Under the pieces are notes generated by a model that searched no databases, was not told where the DNA came from, and saw only the letters and a list, made by a program, of their open reading frames with translations. This document shows positions 34,756 to 43,370 of a stretch of DNA of 64,000 bases, one piece after another. The DNA is from Thalassovita litoralis (GTDB taxonomy: Bacteria; Pseudomonadota; Alphaproteobacteria; Rhodobacterales; Rhodobacteraceae), in NCBI RefSeq assembly GCF_900182725.1, contig NZ_FXTO01000005.1:1-64000 (forward strand), in the 5' to 3' direction. Each line of letters begins with the position of its first letter. Positions within the stretch are counted from its first letter, which is position 1. The translations under genes and the position numbers were made by a program.

Positions 34756-35579
34756 GCCGCGATGTGATCCGCCACCCCGGCCCCGCTGCGGCTGATCCGT
34801 GTTTGGTGGCAATGGGGCAGGGGCGCGTTGTGCGCGCTACCCTGACCGGGGGGCAATCGCTGATGGCGGCGGTTTCCGATCTGATGGATCGGACGGGCTG
34901 TGACAGCGGCGTGATCGTGGTCGATGGGCTGACGATGGGACCATATGATTACGTGATGCCGGGGCCATCGGATGACGGGATTCATGCGGCGTGGTACAGC
35001 GCCACCCATCACGGCGACCATGCGCAGATCCGGCAGGGTTCGGCCATCGTTGGGCGGCGTGACGGGGCGTGGTGGTTGCATTGCCACGCGATTTGGGAAG
35101 ATGCGGGCGCGGTGAAATGCGGCCATCTGTTGCCCGATGATGTGACCTTGCCCGCGGATTGCGCCGTGGTTTTGTATGCCTTTGACGGGGGCCGGTTCGA
35201 GGTGTCGATGAACGCCGAAACGCTGTTCCCGATTTTCCATGCCACAGGCGGGGAAGCGTCAGGCAATGCGATGATCGTGAAGGTGAACCCGCACCACGAT
35301 ATTCACGCCACCCTGTCCGATGCGATCCGTCAGGCCGGGTTTGATCGTGCGCGGGTGGTGGGGATCGGCAGCCTGATCGGGGCGCAATTTGAAAGCGGCC
35401 CGCCGATGCTGGCCCCGATTTCCGAGGTGTTGCTGCTGTCCGGCGCGGTTTGGCAAAATGGCGTGCTGCGCCTGCCGATGTATTGTGTGGACCCGGATGA
35501 TGGGCAGTTTTCCGGCGATATTCTGCCCGGTGGTGCGCCGGTTCTGATCACATTCGAGGCACTGGTGATCGCGGAATAA
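34752..35579 (+). CDS. Tandem PCC/DUF296-domain protein
   Basis: A 275-residue protein with two copies of the PCC (DUF296) fold. The first holds the likely zinc site WLHCHAIWEDAGAVKCGHLLP near residues 112-132 (split here as HCH and CGH). The second starts around residue 170 (ATGGEASGNAMIVKVNPHHD) and includes RVVGIGSLIGAQFESGPPM. PCC proteins are trimers of unknown general role, DNA-associated in plants. The ATGA overlap with the synthetase fixes the start at 34752 and shows tight coupling with CoA metabolism. Confidence 0.8.
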   Translation: MSRDVIRHPGPAAADPCLVAMGQGRVVRATLTGGQSLMAAVSDLMDRTGCDSGVIVVDGLTMGPYDYVMPGPSDDGIHAAWYSATHHGDHAQIRQGSAIVGRRDGAWWLHCHAIWEDAGAVKCGHLLPDDVTLPADCAVVLYAFDGGRFEVSMNAETLFPIFHATGGEASGNAMIVKVNPHHDIHATLSDAIRQAGFDRARVVGIGSLIGAQFESGPPMLAPISEVLLLSGAVWQNGVLRLPMYCVDPDDGQFSGDILPGGAPVLITFEALVIAE

Positions 35580-35583
35580 AGAG

Positions 35584-35613
35584 GGCGGCCCGATCATCCG
35601 GGCCGCCGCTTTG
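35584..35613. terminator. Bidirectional terminator between convergent genes
   Basis: GGCGGCCCG (35584-35592) pairs with CGGGCCGCC (35599-35607) around a six-base loop, and GCTTT follows. It is the only element in the 36-base gap between the PCC-protein and SDR genes. Confidence 0.7.
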
Positions 35614-35615
35614 GA

Positions 35616-36368
35616 TCAGACGCGCAGCGCGGGCAGGCCAACCCCGGTGCTTTGGAACCCGCCGTCAACGGCAACGATTTGCCCGGTGACATAGCTGGCC
35701 TTGTCCGAGCACAGGAAGGTGATGACATTGGCCAGCTCGTCCTCGGTCCCGTAGCGGTTCAGCGGGATCGCGTCGTGATAGGCGTCAATGATTTCCTGCG
35801 AATGCACAGCCATTGCCAGCTTGGTGCGCACCGGGCCGGGGCAGACGCAATTGGCGCGGATGCCATATTCGCCCAGTTCCGCCGCCTGCTGCTGGGTCAG
35901 TTGGATCACTGCCGCCTTGGACGTGCCATAGGCCACCCGCAGGGTCGAGGCACGCAGGCCGGAAATCGACGCGATGTTCAGGATCGCCCCCTTGGTTTCC
36001 TTGAGCGCCGGGGTGGCGGCCTGAGAGCACAGAAACACGCCATCAAGGTTGGTTTCCATCACGCGGCGCCAGCGGGTGAAATCGGTTTCTTCGATCGGGC
36101 CGAAATCCGCCACGCCTGCATTGTTCACCAACACGTCAACCCGGCCAAAGGCGTTCAGCGTGTCCGCCACCATTGCTTCGGCGTTTTCGGGGATGGAAAT
36201 ATCATAGGGCAGACCGATCACGTTTTCGCGCAGGTCTTCGATGACTTTGTTCAGTTCCGGTTCGTCCCGGTCGACAAGCGCCACGGCAAATCCCTGTTCC
36301 AGAAACTGTTTGGCCGTTGCCAGTCCGATGCCCCGTGCCGCCCCGGTGACGATGGCGCATTTTTGCAT
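35616..36368 (-). CDS. SDR-family oxidoreductase
   Basis: A 250-residue classical SDR. The cofactor motif is CAIVTGAARGIGLATAKQFLEQG, followed by LVNNAGVADFG, the serine of LNIASISGLRA and the catalytic YGTSKAAVIQLTQ. The acidic residue at the end of the second strand (VALVDRDEPE) suggests NAD(H) preference. ATG at 36368 is preferred because GAGGAGAAAATC lies just upstream. It converges on the thiolase operon, so it is separately transcribed, probably from the 343-base region upstream. Confidence 0.88.
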   Translation of the reverse strand: MQKCAIVTGAARGIGLATAKQFLEQGFAVALVDRDEPELNKVIEDLRENVIGLPYDISIPENAEAMVADTLNAFGRVDVLVNNAGVADFGPIEETDFTRWRRVMETNLDGVFLCSQAATPALKETKGAILNIASISGLRASTLRVAYGTSKAAVIQLTQQQAAELGEYGIRANCVCPGPVRTKLAMAVHSQEIIDAYHDAIPLNRYGTEDELANVITFLCSDKASYVTGQIVAVDGGFQSTGVGLPALRV

Positions 36369-36590
36369 GATTTTCTCCTCGCTCATGGTTGCGGGACGGT
36401 ACACTGACCGTATGCGGAAGCAAAGACCGCGCTGATTGAAAACGGCGAAAATCCCAAGGTTCAAATCACATTAGAATCGGCGTTTTTGATCGTTTGGTGC
36501 AACTTTCGGATGTTCCGCGGGCCGGATCATACAGGTGGCGGGCAGCGGAATGACCTGTGCGAATTTGCGAATATGTATCGAATGGAAAAC

Positions 36591-36603
36591 TATGGACTCC
36601 ATA
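36591..36603. promoter_or_regulatory. Palindrome in the 36369-36711 intergenic region
   Basis: TATGGACTCCATA is a perfect palindrome around a central C. It carries the same TCCATA/TATGGA half-sites as the IclR candidate sites at 31 kb, but facing outward. The region of 343 bases divides the SDR gene from the adhesin locus and must hold promoters for both. Apart from this palindrome and AT-rich stretches nothing else was identified. Confidence 0.4.
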
Positions 36604-36711
36604 AGATAGTTTTTGCACCCGTTGTTGCCAGCGCAGCGACGGCTCGATGCAGGTAAACTCGATCAGAGTATCCGCAATGACGGATTGGGCAAACCGCAGC
36701 GAGGCAGAACA

Positions 36712-37383
36712 ATGCGACAGATCGAGTTTTCTGAGAAGCGCCCATCGGGCGATTTTCGCCGTTCAGGGCAAGGTTATCAAAAATCACTGATGTTGGCGGC
36801 GGTTCTTGTCGGGGCTTCGGCGTTGTCTGTGCAGGCGAATGGATTGGGTGAAGACCGATCCTGGCAGTTTGATACCAGCGCGGACAAGGCGAATAAGGCT
36901 GCGGTGCTTGATCTGATCGAACGTAAAAAGGGCGGGTATTTCGATAGTTTCGACACGACCGTTAACTATTACATCGGGACGCAGATCAATTGCAGCAATA
37001 CCGCATCCGCGACCGGGAACATCGCCGATAACGCGCAGACGGGGAATGCACCTGATGTTTCTGCTGATGGCACACTGACGGCCGATTCCACGGGGAACAT
37101 CAGCGATAGCACCAGCACCACCGACGGGCTGGGCGATAGCGGATCTGTTGATGGCTCGCAGACCAATACGGGCGATGTCGATTCGTCGGTTTGGGGAAGC
37201 CGTGTTGATGGCAGCAACGTGCTGAACCTGGATGGTAGCAATCAGCATCTTGACAATATTCAGGATAACTCGGGCGACCAGATTGCGACGGTGGACAACA
37301 GCACCGCCTGCGACATGGGGGGGAGCACCCTGACAGGAAACGTTACTGTTGATCCGACCGGGACATCCGGCGCGTTGAATTGA
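36712..37383 (+). CDS. Small secreted protein of the adhesin locus, HfaA-like position
   Basis: A 223-residue exported protein. After a charged N-terminus comes the hydrophobic signal LMLAAVLVGASALSVQA and a likely cleavage before NGLGED. The mature part is low in hydrophobics and rich in Ser, Thr, Asp and Asn, with two cysteines (QINCSN and STACDM) that could pair. The stretch NTASATGNIADNAQTGN matches the repeat motif of the 1601-residue protein downstream. ATG at 36712 follows GAGGCAG; the frame opens further upstream without a signal. It may be a minor subunit or anchor of a surface fibre. No known family was recognised with confidence. Confidence 0.72.
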   Translation: MRQIEFSEKRPSGDFRRSGQGYQKSLMLAAVLVGASALSVQANGLGEDRSWQFDTSADKANKAAVLDLIERKKGGYFDSFDTTVNYYIGTQINCSNTASATGNIADNAQTGNAPDVSADGTLTADSTGNISDSTSTTDGLGDSGSVDGSQTNTGDVDSSVWGSRVDGSNVLNLDGSNQHLDNIQDNSGDQIATVDNSTACDMGGSTLTGNVTVDPTGTSGALN

Positions 37384-37394
37384 GGGCATTTATC

Positions 37395-38303
37395 ATGAGC
37401 AAATTTCGAATTCATGCCCTTTTGGGCGGGGTCGCTGTGGTTGTCGCCGGATGTGCGGAACCGCAGCCCGATATGAAACGGGTACAACTGGCCGAGGATC
37501 AGTTGCCGGTTTTGTTGTCGTCGGGCGTGCGCCCCAATAATACGCCGGTCACTCCGGCGTTGCGGTGTTATGGCAAGGAACTGAAAAAAGCGGGCAAAGG
37601 CGGCATCGGCATCGCGGTGGGCGATATTCGCGATTACACCGGCAAACAGAACGATGGCGAAGGCACCGAGATCACCCAAGGCGGGGCTTTGATGGCCTAT
37701 TCCGCGCTGGGGGAAATGCAGCCGGGTATTTCGTTGTATGAACGGTTTGACACGCGGATTGCGGATGCGGAACTGAATTACATCTCGCAACGGCAACTGG
37801 GCGATGGCGGCACGCACGAGGTCGACGACCCCAAGACCGGCGAAAAGAACGAAGTCAAATGGAAGCCGTATTTCGGCGGCTCTGTTCAGCAATCGGATTA
37901 TTTCATCGTCGGTGGGATTACCGAGCTGAATTACAACATCCAGTCCGGCGGGGGCGAGGCGTCCGTGAATAACGTGGGGCCGTTGGGTCGGACCTTTACC
38001 ATGAATGTTGCGGTCGATCTGCGGATCGTCGGAACGCAATCGCTGCGGGTCTATGACACGGTCAGCGTACAAAAACAGATCAGCGGTTACGAGGTGGGTT
38101 TCGATATTTTCCGCTTCTTCGGATCGGATCTGTATGACCTGAATCTTGGCGCGAAAAGCCAAGAACCGCTGCAACTGGGTGTGCGCATGGCGATTGAAAC
38201 CGCTGTGCTGGATCTGGTGCAGACAGTGACGGATTTACCCTTTGAATCCTGTGCAAATCAGCCGCCGTTGGTGCCTGCGGATGCGCCGCTGAACAAGCTG
38301 TGA
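37395..38303 (+). CDS. CsgG/HfaB-family outer-membrane secretion lipoprotein
   Basis: A 302-residue lipoprotein of the CsgG superfamily. The signal ends in a lipobox VVVAGC with cysteine 21. Family motifs are GIGIAVGDIRDYTGKQND, ALMAYSALGEMQPGISLYER, DYFIVGGITELNYNI and TMNVAVDLRIVGTQSLRVYDT. CsgG forms the outer-membrane channel for curli, and HfaB anchors the holdfast in Caulobacter. The gene starts 11 bases after the small secreted protein and precedes the large repeat protein, so it is the likely exporter or anchor of both. Holdfast-type loci place hfaB between hfaA and hfaD in the same order. Confidence 0.88.
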   Translation: MSKFRIHALLGGVAVVVAGCAEPQPDMKRVQLAEDQLPVLLSSGVRPNNTPVTPALRCYGKELKKAGKGGIGIAVGDIRDYTGKQNDGEGTEITQGGALMAYSALGEMQPGISLYERFDTRIADAELNYISQRQLGDGGTHEVDDPKTGEKNEVKWKPYFGGSVQQSDYFIVGGITELNYNIQSGGGEASVNNVGPLGRTFTMNVAVDLRIVGTQSLRVYDTVSVQKQISGYEVGFDIFRFFGSDLYDLNLGAKSQEPLQLGVRMAIETAVLDLVQTVTDLPFESCANQPPLVPADAPLNKL

Positions 38304-38334
38304 CCAGTCGGGTGTGAGTTTGCGCGAAAGAGAT

Positions 38335-38375
38335 ATTCAGGCAACCGAATGCCCTCAGCGGGCGGGTGCCTGAAT
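38335..38375 (+). promoter_or_regulatory. Hairpin between the CsgG-like and repeat-protein genes
   Basis: ATTCAGGCA (38335-38343) and TGCCTGAAT (38367-38375) form a nine-base perfect stem with a 23-base loop in the 160-base gap. It is not followed by a T-run. It may protect or attenuate the downstream message, setting different protein amounts. Confidence 0.5.
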
Positions 38376-38463
38376 GTGATCTAACGAAAATGTGTGTCGC
38401 GGTGATGGTTCGGAGATTCCCGTGCTTTGCCCGGCAGACCATTTGAAACAAAGGAAAAATATC

Positions 38464-41400
38464 ATGAAGCAGACTGAGAGTCTCAAGGGTCGTGTCGGCA
38501 CTGCTGGTCGCGCCCTTCTGCTTGGAAGCGCGGCTGGTGTCACGCTGTCCATGTTCATGGCCGTTGGCGTGGCAAATGCACAAAGCGCGTCAGTGGCGCT
38601 GTCGCTGAACACAACTTCGGTCGCAATTGCCGATCTGCCTTCGGTGCTGGATCAAGACAACACAGCCGCTGTTGCAGCAACCGCAAGCGGCGCAGCCCTG
38701 TCGATCATCGAACGTACTTCGGGTAACATCACGCTGTCGTCCGTGACGGGCGTTCTGGCGGATAACCTGGTTTCGGCATCCGCAACGGGCAACACCAGCG
38801 ATTCGACGGTTCAGCTGAACGTCAGCCCGACGCTGGCGGACGACACAGTGGCCGTGGCGACTGGCCAGTACAGCAACGGGACCGTTTCGGCGCTGGCCGA
38901 AGACAACGTTCATCGCGTTCTGATTTCCGGCGTTTCGGGCGGAACGGCAACGCTGACCGGCACGCTGGCCGTGACGAACAACGATGTGACGGCAACCGCC
39001 ACAATGAACAACGCGGATGCGTCGATCACCGTTGCGGGTGGCGTCAGCCTGGCAGGCACAGATTCGGGTGCGTCGGTGGCTACCGATGCAACGGCTGTCG
39101 CAAACCCCGATCTGGTCGGTTCCGCCGATCTGGTGATCGCAACTGTTCAACAGGCAGATGCATCGACCACAGCCGAGATTGACGGTTGGGACGTCGAAGA
39201 TACCGTCGATGTGATGATTGAATCCGCGCTCAATGCAACCGTGACCGTTTCGGGTAGCGATCTGGCGGCTTCGGCCACCGGCAACACGCTGACCGCGGCA
39301 CTGGATGCGACCGACACCAGCACAAACGCAGTTGGCGCTTCGGTTGCGGTGGCTGGTTTCCAGGTTCTGGACGGCAGTGTTGCAGCTACTGTCACTGACG
39401 GCGATATCGGGTTGGAAGTTGGTGTTGACGAAGAGTGGAATGTATCCGGCTACATCGGCAGCTCGACTATTGCTGAGACCGGGAACAATGTAACGGCATC
39501 CGCAACCGGCAATAACAGCGATCAGAGCGTGGCGTTGACCGCGAATTCGCTGGTTGGCGATGTTGCAACGGCTGGTCTGAGCGATTCATCGACGGCAGCA
39601 TCTGGCGGTATTCAACTGCTGGCGACCGCAGACGTCGTTGTGACCAACGTGCAAGAACAGGATGCCTTGGCATCTGTGACCGCAATGGTTGACGAGTCTA
39701 CCATTGCCATGCGCCTTTCGTCTGCAAGCAACAATGTTACCGGCTCGACCGCGAACCTGACTGCCAACCGTTTGGCCGCGCAGGCCGTGGGGGCTGTGGC
39801 CTCTACCGACCTGACGCTGACCGCCAATGCGATCGACGCAACCGGCGCAGTGGCCAGCGTGCAGTCCAACGATGGCGATGTGACGGCGACGGTGCAGTAT
39901 GGCGATATCGTTCTTACGAACGATGACGATTATACCAATTCGTCGGTCCATGTGGATGACAACCGGATCACCGCGCTGGCAGCGGGTGTGCAGGCGGCTT
40001 CGTCGCTGACGATTGCTGAAGGCACCAACAACCTGTCCATCGCCGGAAATTCGGGTGGTGTGACCACGGTTGCCTTGGCGACACCCACTGAAACCATGCA
40101 GCCGACCGTGAACGCGGCCTATGCGCTGAGCAACGATCAGTCCTCGACCGGGGATGTTGCGGCTGAAAACCTGTGGAACGCCATCTCGGTTTCTGGTGCA
40201 GATGATAGCTGGTCCAGTGTGACCACGTTGGACAACAACGTTCTGTCTGCTGCGGCAAATGCCCAGACGGCCAGCAACGCTGTTTCGCTGTCCTTCAACA
40301 ACCTGACCGGAACGGCAACCACGGAAACCGGATCGACCACGGTATTGGCTGCTGCCGCAAATGCACAGACATTCGCGGGCGGGTCGGTGTCGGCCGTGAC
40401 CTATGGGTCTTCTGGCAACCCGCTGAGCTCGTCCTATAATGACGAAGCCCCGGATTCGTCGATCAGCACCTCGTCCAACATCGTGTCTGCCAGTGTCATT
40501 GGCAACCGGACGTTGGAAAACAGCGTGACTGTTGATCCGACCAATCTGGTTATGGCGTCCAACAGCCAAGTGGGTTCTATCTCCTCGGTTGAAGGTGTTG
40601 AACAGTCTGCGCATCTGATCGTGACCAGCTTGCAGGAAGTTCAGGATGCAACCCTGATCGCCAGCCAGAACAGCGGTGGCAGTTCCAACCTCATCAGCAC
40701 CGATGTGTCGAATTGGGAGCTTTATAACTCGTCTGTTGTATCGGACAGCAACCTGATGACCGTATCCGTCACCGCCAACAGCGCGGTTAACGATATGGCC
40801 GTTGGCAGCGCCGCCACCGCAGAAGTGACCGCATCGTCGGCCTTGGTGAATGGTCAGATCGTCGACGCCACCAATCTGACGGCAGAGCTGGGGATCGAAG
40901 GCGTTGAAGGCTATGCCGGTTATTCGACGGCCAGCACGTCAAATGCTGCGACAAGCAGCGGCGGGAATGTTGTTCAGACTGGTGGTTCGACCACTCCGGC
41001 TGATACGACCGATGACACGTATGTGAACCAAGGTAATGACATCACGTTGACCTTCACAGGAGCGTTGACGACCGAGGAACAGGCGGCCCTGACGGCAGCA
41101 GGTTTCAGCAGCGTTACCGCAACGTCGGCGGTCTTCGCCAGCGGCGCAACGGTTACGAATATCGCCTCGGTTTCGATGCTTGTGGATATTGGTGACTCTA
41201 TCGCAGTCGACGAAACCATCACCGTGACTGGCTTCACCTTTGAAGGTCAGGCAACGACGCCGAACGGCGCTGGTGTTACGGTCTTCTCTGACGATCTGGT
41301 GGCCTCGACGGTATCTGTCAGCGACAACACGCTGGCCAGCACCATTCTGGGCAACCAAGCTGTGAACACGCTGGCGGCAGAAGCCACCACGCTGGGCACG

Positions 41401-43269
41401 GTGCAGGTTAACGTTGCTGGTGCGGACATTACGACCGGTACTCCAAGCACTGCGGTTGTGACTGCGGACCATGCGCTGCTGAACGAGCAAATCGCTGTTG
41501 CCAGCGCTGCGACCAGCACTGTTTACGGTACGTTCGCGATTGACATCAACGACAACAATGGTGCGTCGGGTTCGACTGTTCTGGTTGATGGTAACACCAT
41601 CGAAGCTTCGGCAACTGCGAACAGCGCAACCAATGCTGTGAACCTGACGGCGACGAACGCCGATACCACGGCTGGTCTGGCAAACACGCAAGACAACTTC
41701 ACGGATGTGATCACCACTGCGGATATGATGGTGTACACCAACGCCGCATCCATTGACTCGACCGTGTCCATGTCTGACAACGTGAACCAGAGCCTGGCAA
41801 CCGGCAACAGCGCGTCCAACAGCGTTGCGATGGCAGCCACCAACGTCGGTTCGGTTTCGGGTGACGATGCGTATTACGATGGCGCTGCTACGGCAGACCT
41901 GACGCTGATGTCGTACCAGAATTCCGAATTCGGTCCCGGTTTTGGTTCGGGTGTTTCGGCTGTCGCTGATACCACGATCTTCAACGGCGATATGTTGGAT
42001 ACCGATGTCAGCCCGATCGAAACCAGCACCTTTGCTATGGACGGTAACGTGACGGTTGCGCAGGCAACTTCGAACACTGTGGCGAACGTTATGTCTGTCG
42101 GGTCGGCTGACACGGCAAACACCAACGCCAGCGCGTTCTTGGGCAATGCTCAGGACAGCACGCAGTTCGTGACCGCAACCAGCACCGCGTCGCAGGAACT
42201 GACCTTGGAATCTACCTTGGATACGATCCTGAACAGCAGCGTATCGGTTGATGGCAACGTCACTACCGCACGCGCAACGGCCAACAGCAGCACCAACCAG
42301 ATGTCTGTGGCTGGGGCCAATATCATTGCGGGTTCGGGTAACGATGCTTATGCGGATCTGGATTATTGGGCATTTGACGCGGCATATGTCGTTGCAAACG
42401 ATCAGTATTCCAACAGCGCGATCAATGCGACCGCAAGCGCAACCAACAGTGTTGACCTGACATCGTCTGACAATGCGCTGGATGCTTCTACGGTTAGCCT
42501 GAATGGCAACGTTGTGCAGGCTTATGCAACTGCGAACATGGCATCGAATTCGGTGCTGAATGTTGGCGGGTCCGCAACGGCCAACCTGAACGCAACTGGT
42601 CTGCTGTACAACGAGCAGGACAGCGATGGTCCGGTTGTTCAGGCCTATGCAACCAGCGTTGTGACTGCAACGGCGGATGCGGTGGATGCTGCAACTGTTG
42701 GCGCGGCATTGAACGGCAGCTCGCTGTCGATCGAAAACAACGTGTCGGTTGCGCTGGCACGGGGTAACGTTGCCAGCAACAGCATGAACGTTTCGGCGGT
42801 TAATGCGACGGTTGGGAACGGCGCTGCTGCAATCAACGATAGCTTGGGTGTCGTGAGCGCAAGCTACGCAGTGATCAACGATCAGTCCAACTATACGTCG
42901 ATTACGGCTGTCAACGACGGTTCGACCTATGGCGCAGCACTGAACGGTGGCCTGTTCTATGATGGCGAAAGCGCAATGCTGGGCAGCAGCCTGTCTGTGA
43001 CTGGCAACGTTGTTCAGGCGGCTGGCTATGGCAACATCGCCACCAACAGCCTGACGCTGACCTCGCTGAACAGCGTGGACAACGATGCGACTGCCGCAGT
43101 CTACAGCACCCAGTACAACACTGGCACTGTGACCTCGACCGTATCGAACGCGTCGATCGGCAGCAGCAGCCTGGGCGCTCTGACCACCGGCACCGTTTCG
43201 GTTGGCGGCAACACGGTCAGCGCATCTGCGGTTGGTAACCTGGCCACCAGCACGATCACCCGCAACTAA
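38464..43269 (+). CDS. Giant secreted repeat protein, putative HfaD-like or curli-like adhesin
   Basis: A 1601-residue protein. The Sec signal ends near residue 39 (GVTLSMFMAVGVANA). The mature chain has no visible cysteine and is dominated by Ala, Ser, Thr, Asn, Val and Asp. About 15 imperfect units, roughly 90-110 residues apart, share a strand-like motif of the form S-x-V-S-x-x-x-N-x-V-x-A-x-A-x-G-N-x-A-x-N-S, for example SLSIENNVSVALARGNVASN. Most units also carry an N-D-Q or N-E-Q motif some 45 residues later (ALLNEQIA, VVANDQYS, AVINDQSN). ATG at 38464 follows AAAGGAAAAAT. This suggests a beta-solenoid or amyloid-type fibre exported by the CsgG-like protein. Confidence 0.75.
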   Translation: MKQTESLKGRVGTAGRALLLGSAAGVTLSMFMAVGVANAQSASVALSLNTTSVAIADLPSVLDQDNTAAVAATASGAALSIIERTSGNITLSSVTGVLADNLVSASATGNTSDSTVQLNVSPTLADDTVAVATGQYSNGTVSALAEDNVHRVLISGVSGGTATLTGTLAVTNNDVTATATMNNADASITVAGGVSLAGTDSGASVATDATAVANPDLVGSADLVIATVQQADASTTAEIDGWDVEDTVDVMIESALNATVTVSGSDLAASATGNTLTAALDATDTSTNAVGASVAVAGFQVLDGSVAATVTDGDIGLEVGVDEEWNVSGYIGSSTIAETGNNVTASATGNNSDQSVALTANSLVGDVATAGLSDSSTAASGGIQLLATADVVVTNVQEQDALASVTAMVDESTIAMRLSSASNNVTGSTANLTANRLAAQAVGAVASTDLTLTANAIDATGAVASVQSNDGDVTATVQYGDIVLTNDDDYTNSSVHVDDNRITALAAGVQAASSLTIAEGTNNLSIAGNSGGVTTVALATPTETMQPTVNAAYALSNDQSSTGDVAAENLWNAISVSGADDSWSSVTTLDNNVLSAAANAQTASNAVSLSFNNLTGTATTETGSTTVLAAAANAQTFAGGSVSAVTYGSSGNPLSSSYNDEAPDSSISTSSNIVSASVIGNRTLENSVTVDPTNLVMASNSQVGSISSVEGVEQSAHLIVTSLQEVQDATLIASQNSGGSSNLISTDVSNWELYNSSVVSDSNLMTVSVTANSAVNDMAVGSAATAEVTASSALVNGQIVDATNLTAELGIEGVEGYAGYSTASTSNAATSSGGNVVQTGGSTTPADTTDDTYVNQGNDITLTFTGALTTEEQAALTAAGFSSVTATSAVFASGATVTNIASVSMLVDIGDSIAVDETITVTGFTFEGQATTPNGAGVTVFSDDLVASTVSVSDNTLASTILGNQAVNTLAAEATTLGTVQVNVAGADITTGTPSTAVVTADHALLNEQIAVASAATSTVYGTFAIDINDNNGASGSTVLVDGNTIEASATANSATNAVNLTATNADTTAGLANTQDNFTDVITTADMMVYTNAASIDSTVSMSDNVNQSLATGNSASNSVAMAATNVGSVSGDDAYYDGAATADLTLMSYQNSEFGPGFGSGVSAVADTTIFNGDMLDTDVSPIETSTFAMDGNVTVAQATSNTVANVMSVGSADTANTNASAFLGNAQDSTQFVTATSTASQELTLESTLDTILNSSVSVDGNVTTARATANSSTNQMSVAGANIIAGSGNDAYADLDYWAFDAAYVVANDQYSNSAINATASATNSVDLTSSDNALDASTVSLNGNVVQAYATANMASNSVLNVGGSATANLNATGLLYNEQDSDGPVVQAYATSVVTATADAVDAATVGAALNGSSLSIENNVSVALARGNVASNSMNVSAVNATVGNGAAAINDSLGVVSASYAVINDQSNYTSITAVNDGSTYGAALNGGLFYDGESAMLGSSLSVTGNVVQAAGYGNIATNSLTLTSLNSVDNDATAAVYSTQYNTGTVTSTVSNASIGSSSLGALTTGTVSVGGNTVSASAVGNLATSTITRN

Positions 43270-43282
43270 GTGGATGCTCGAT

Positions 43283-43307
43283 CCCTTCCGCCCTTTGGGC
43301 GGGAGGG
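43283..43307 (+). terminator. Hairpin after the repeat-protein gene
   Basis: CCCTTCCGCCC (43283-43293) pairs with GGGCGGGAGGG (43297-43307), one G-T wobble, around a three-base loop. It precedes the terminator at 43321 and may help stabilise the 3' end. Confidence 0.5.
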
Positions 43308-43320
43308 GCAGAAAAAATGG

Positions 43321-43352
43321 GATGGCGGGGGAATATCCCGCCATCTTTTCTT
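43321..43352 (+). terminator. Rho-independent terminator of the adhesin operon
   Basis: GATGGCGGG (43321-43329) and CCCGCCATC (43337-43345) form a nine-base perfect stem with a seven-base loop, followed by TTTTCTT. It separates the adhesin operon from the next gene at 43371. Confidence 0.85.
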
Positions 43353-43370
43353 GAAAAGGGATAAAGATAG

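Noticed and set aside
33229-34812. 527-residue minus-strand frame
   Set aside because: It lies wholly antisense to an acyl-CoA synthetase with intact motifs.
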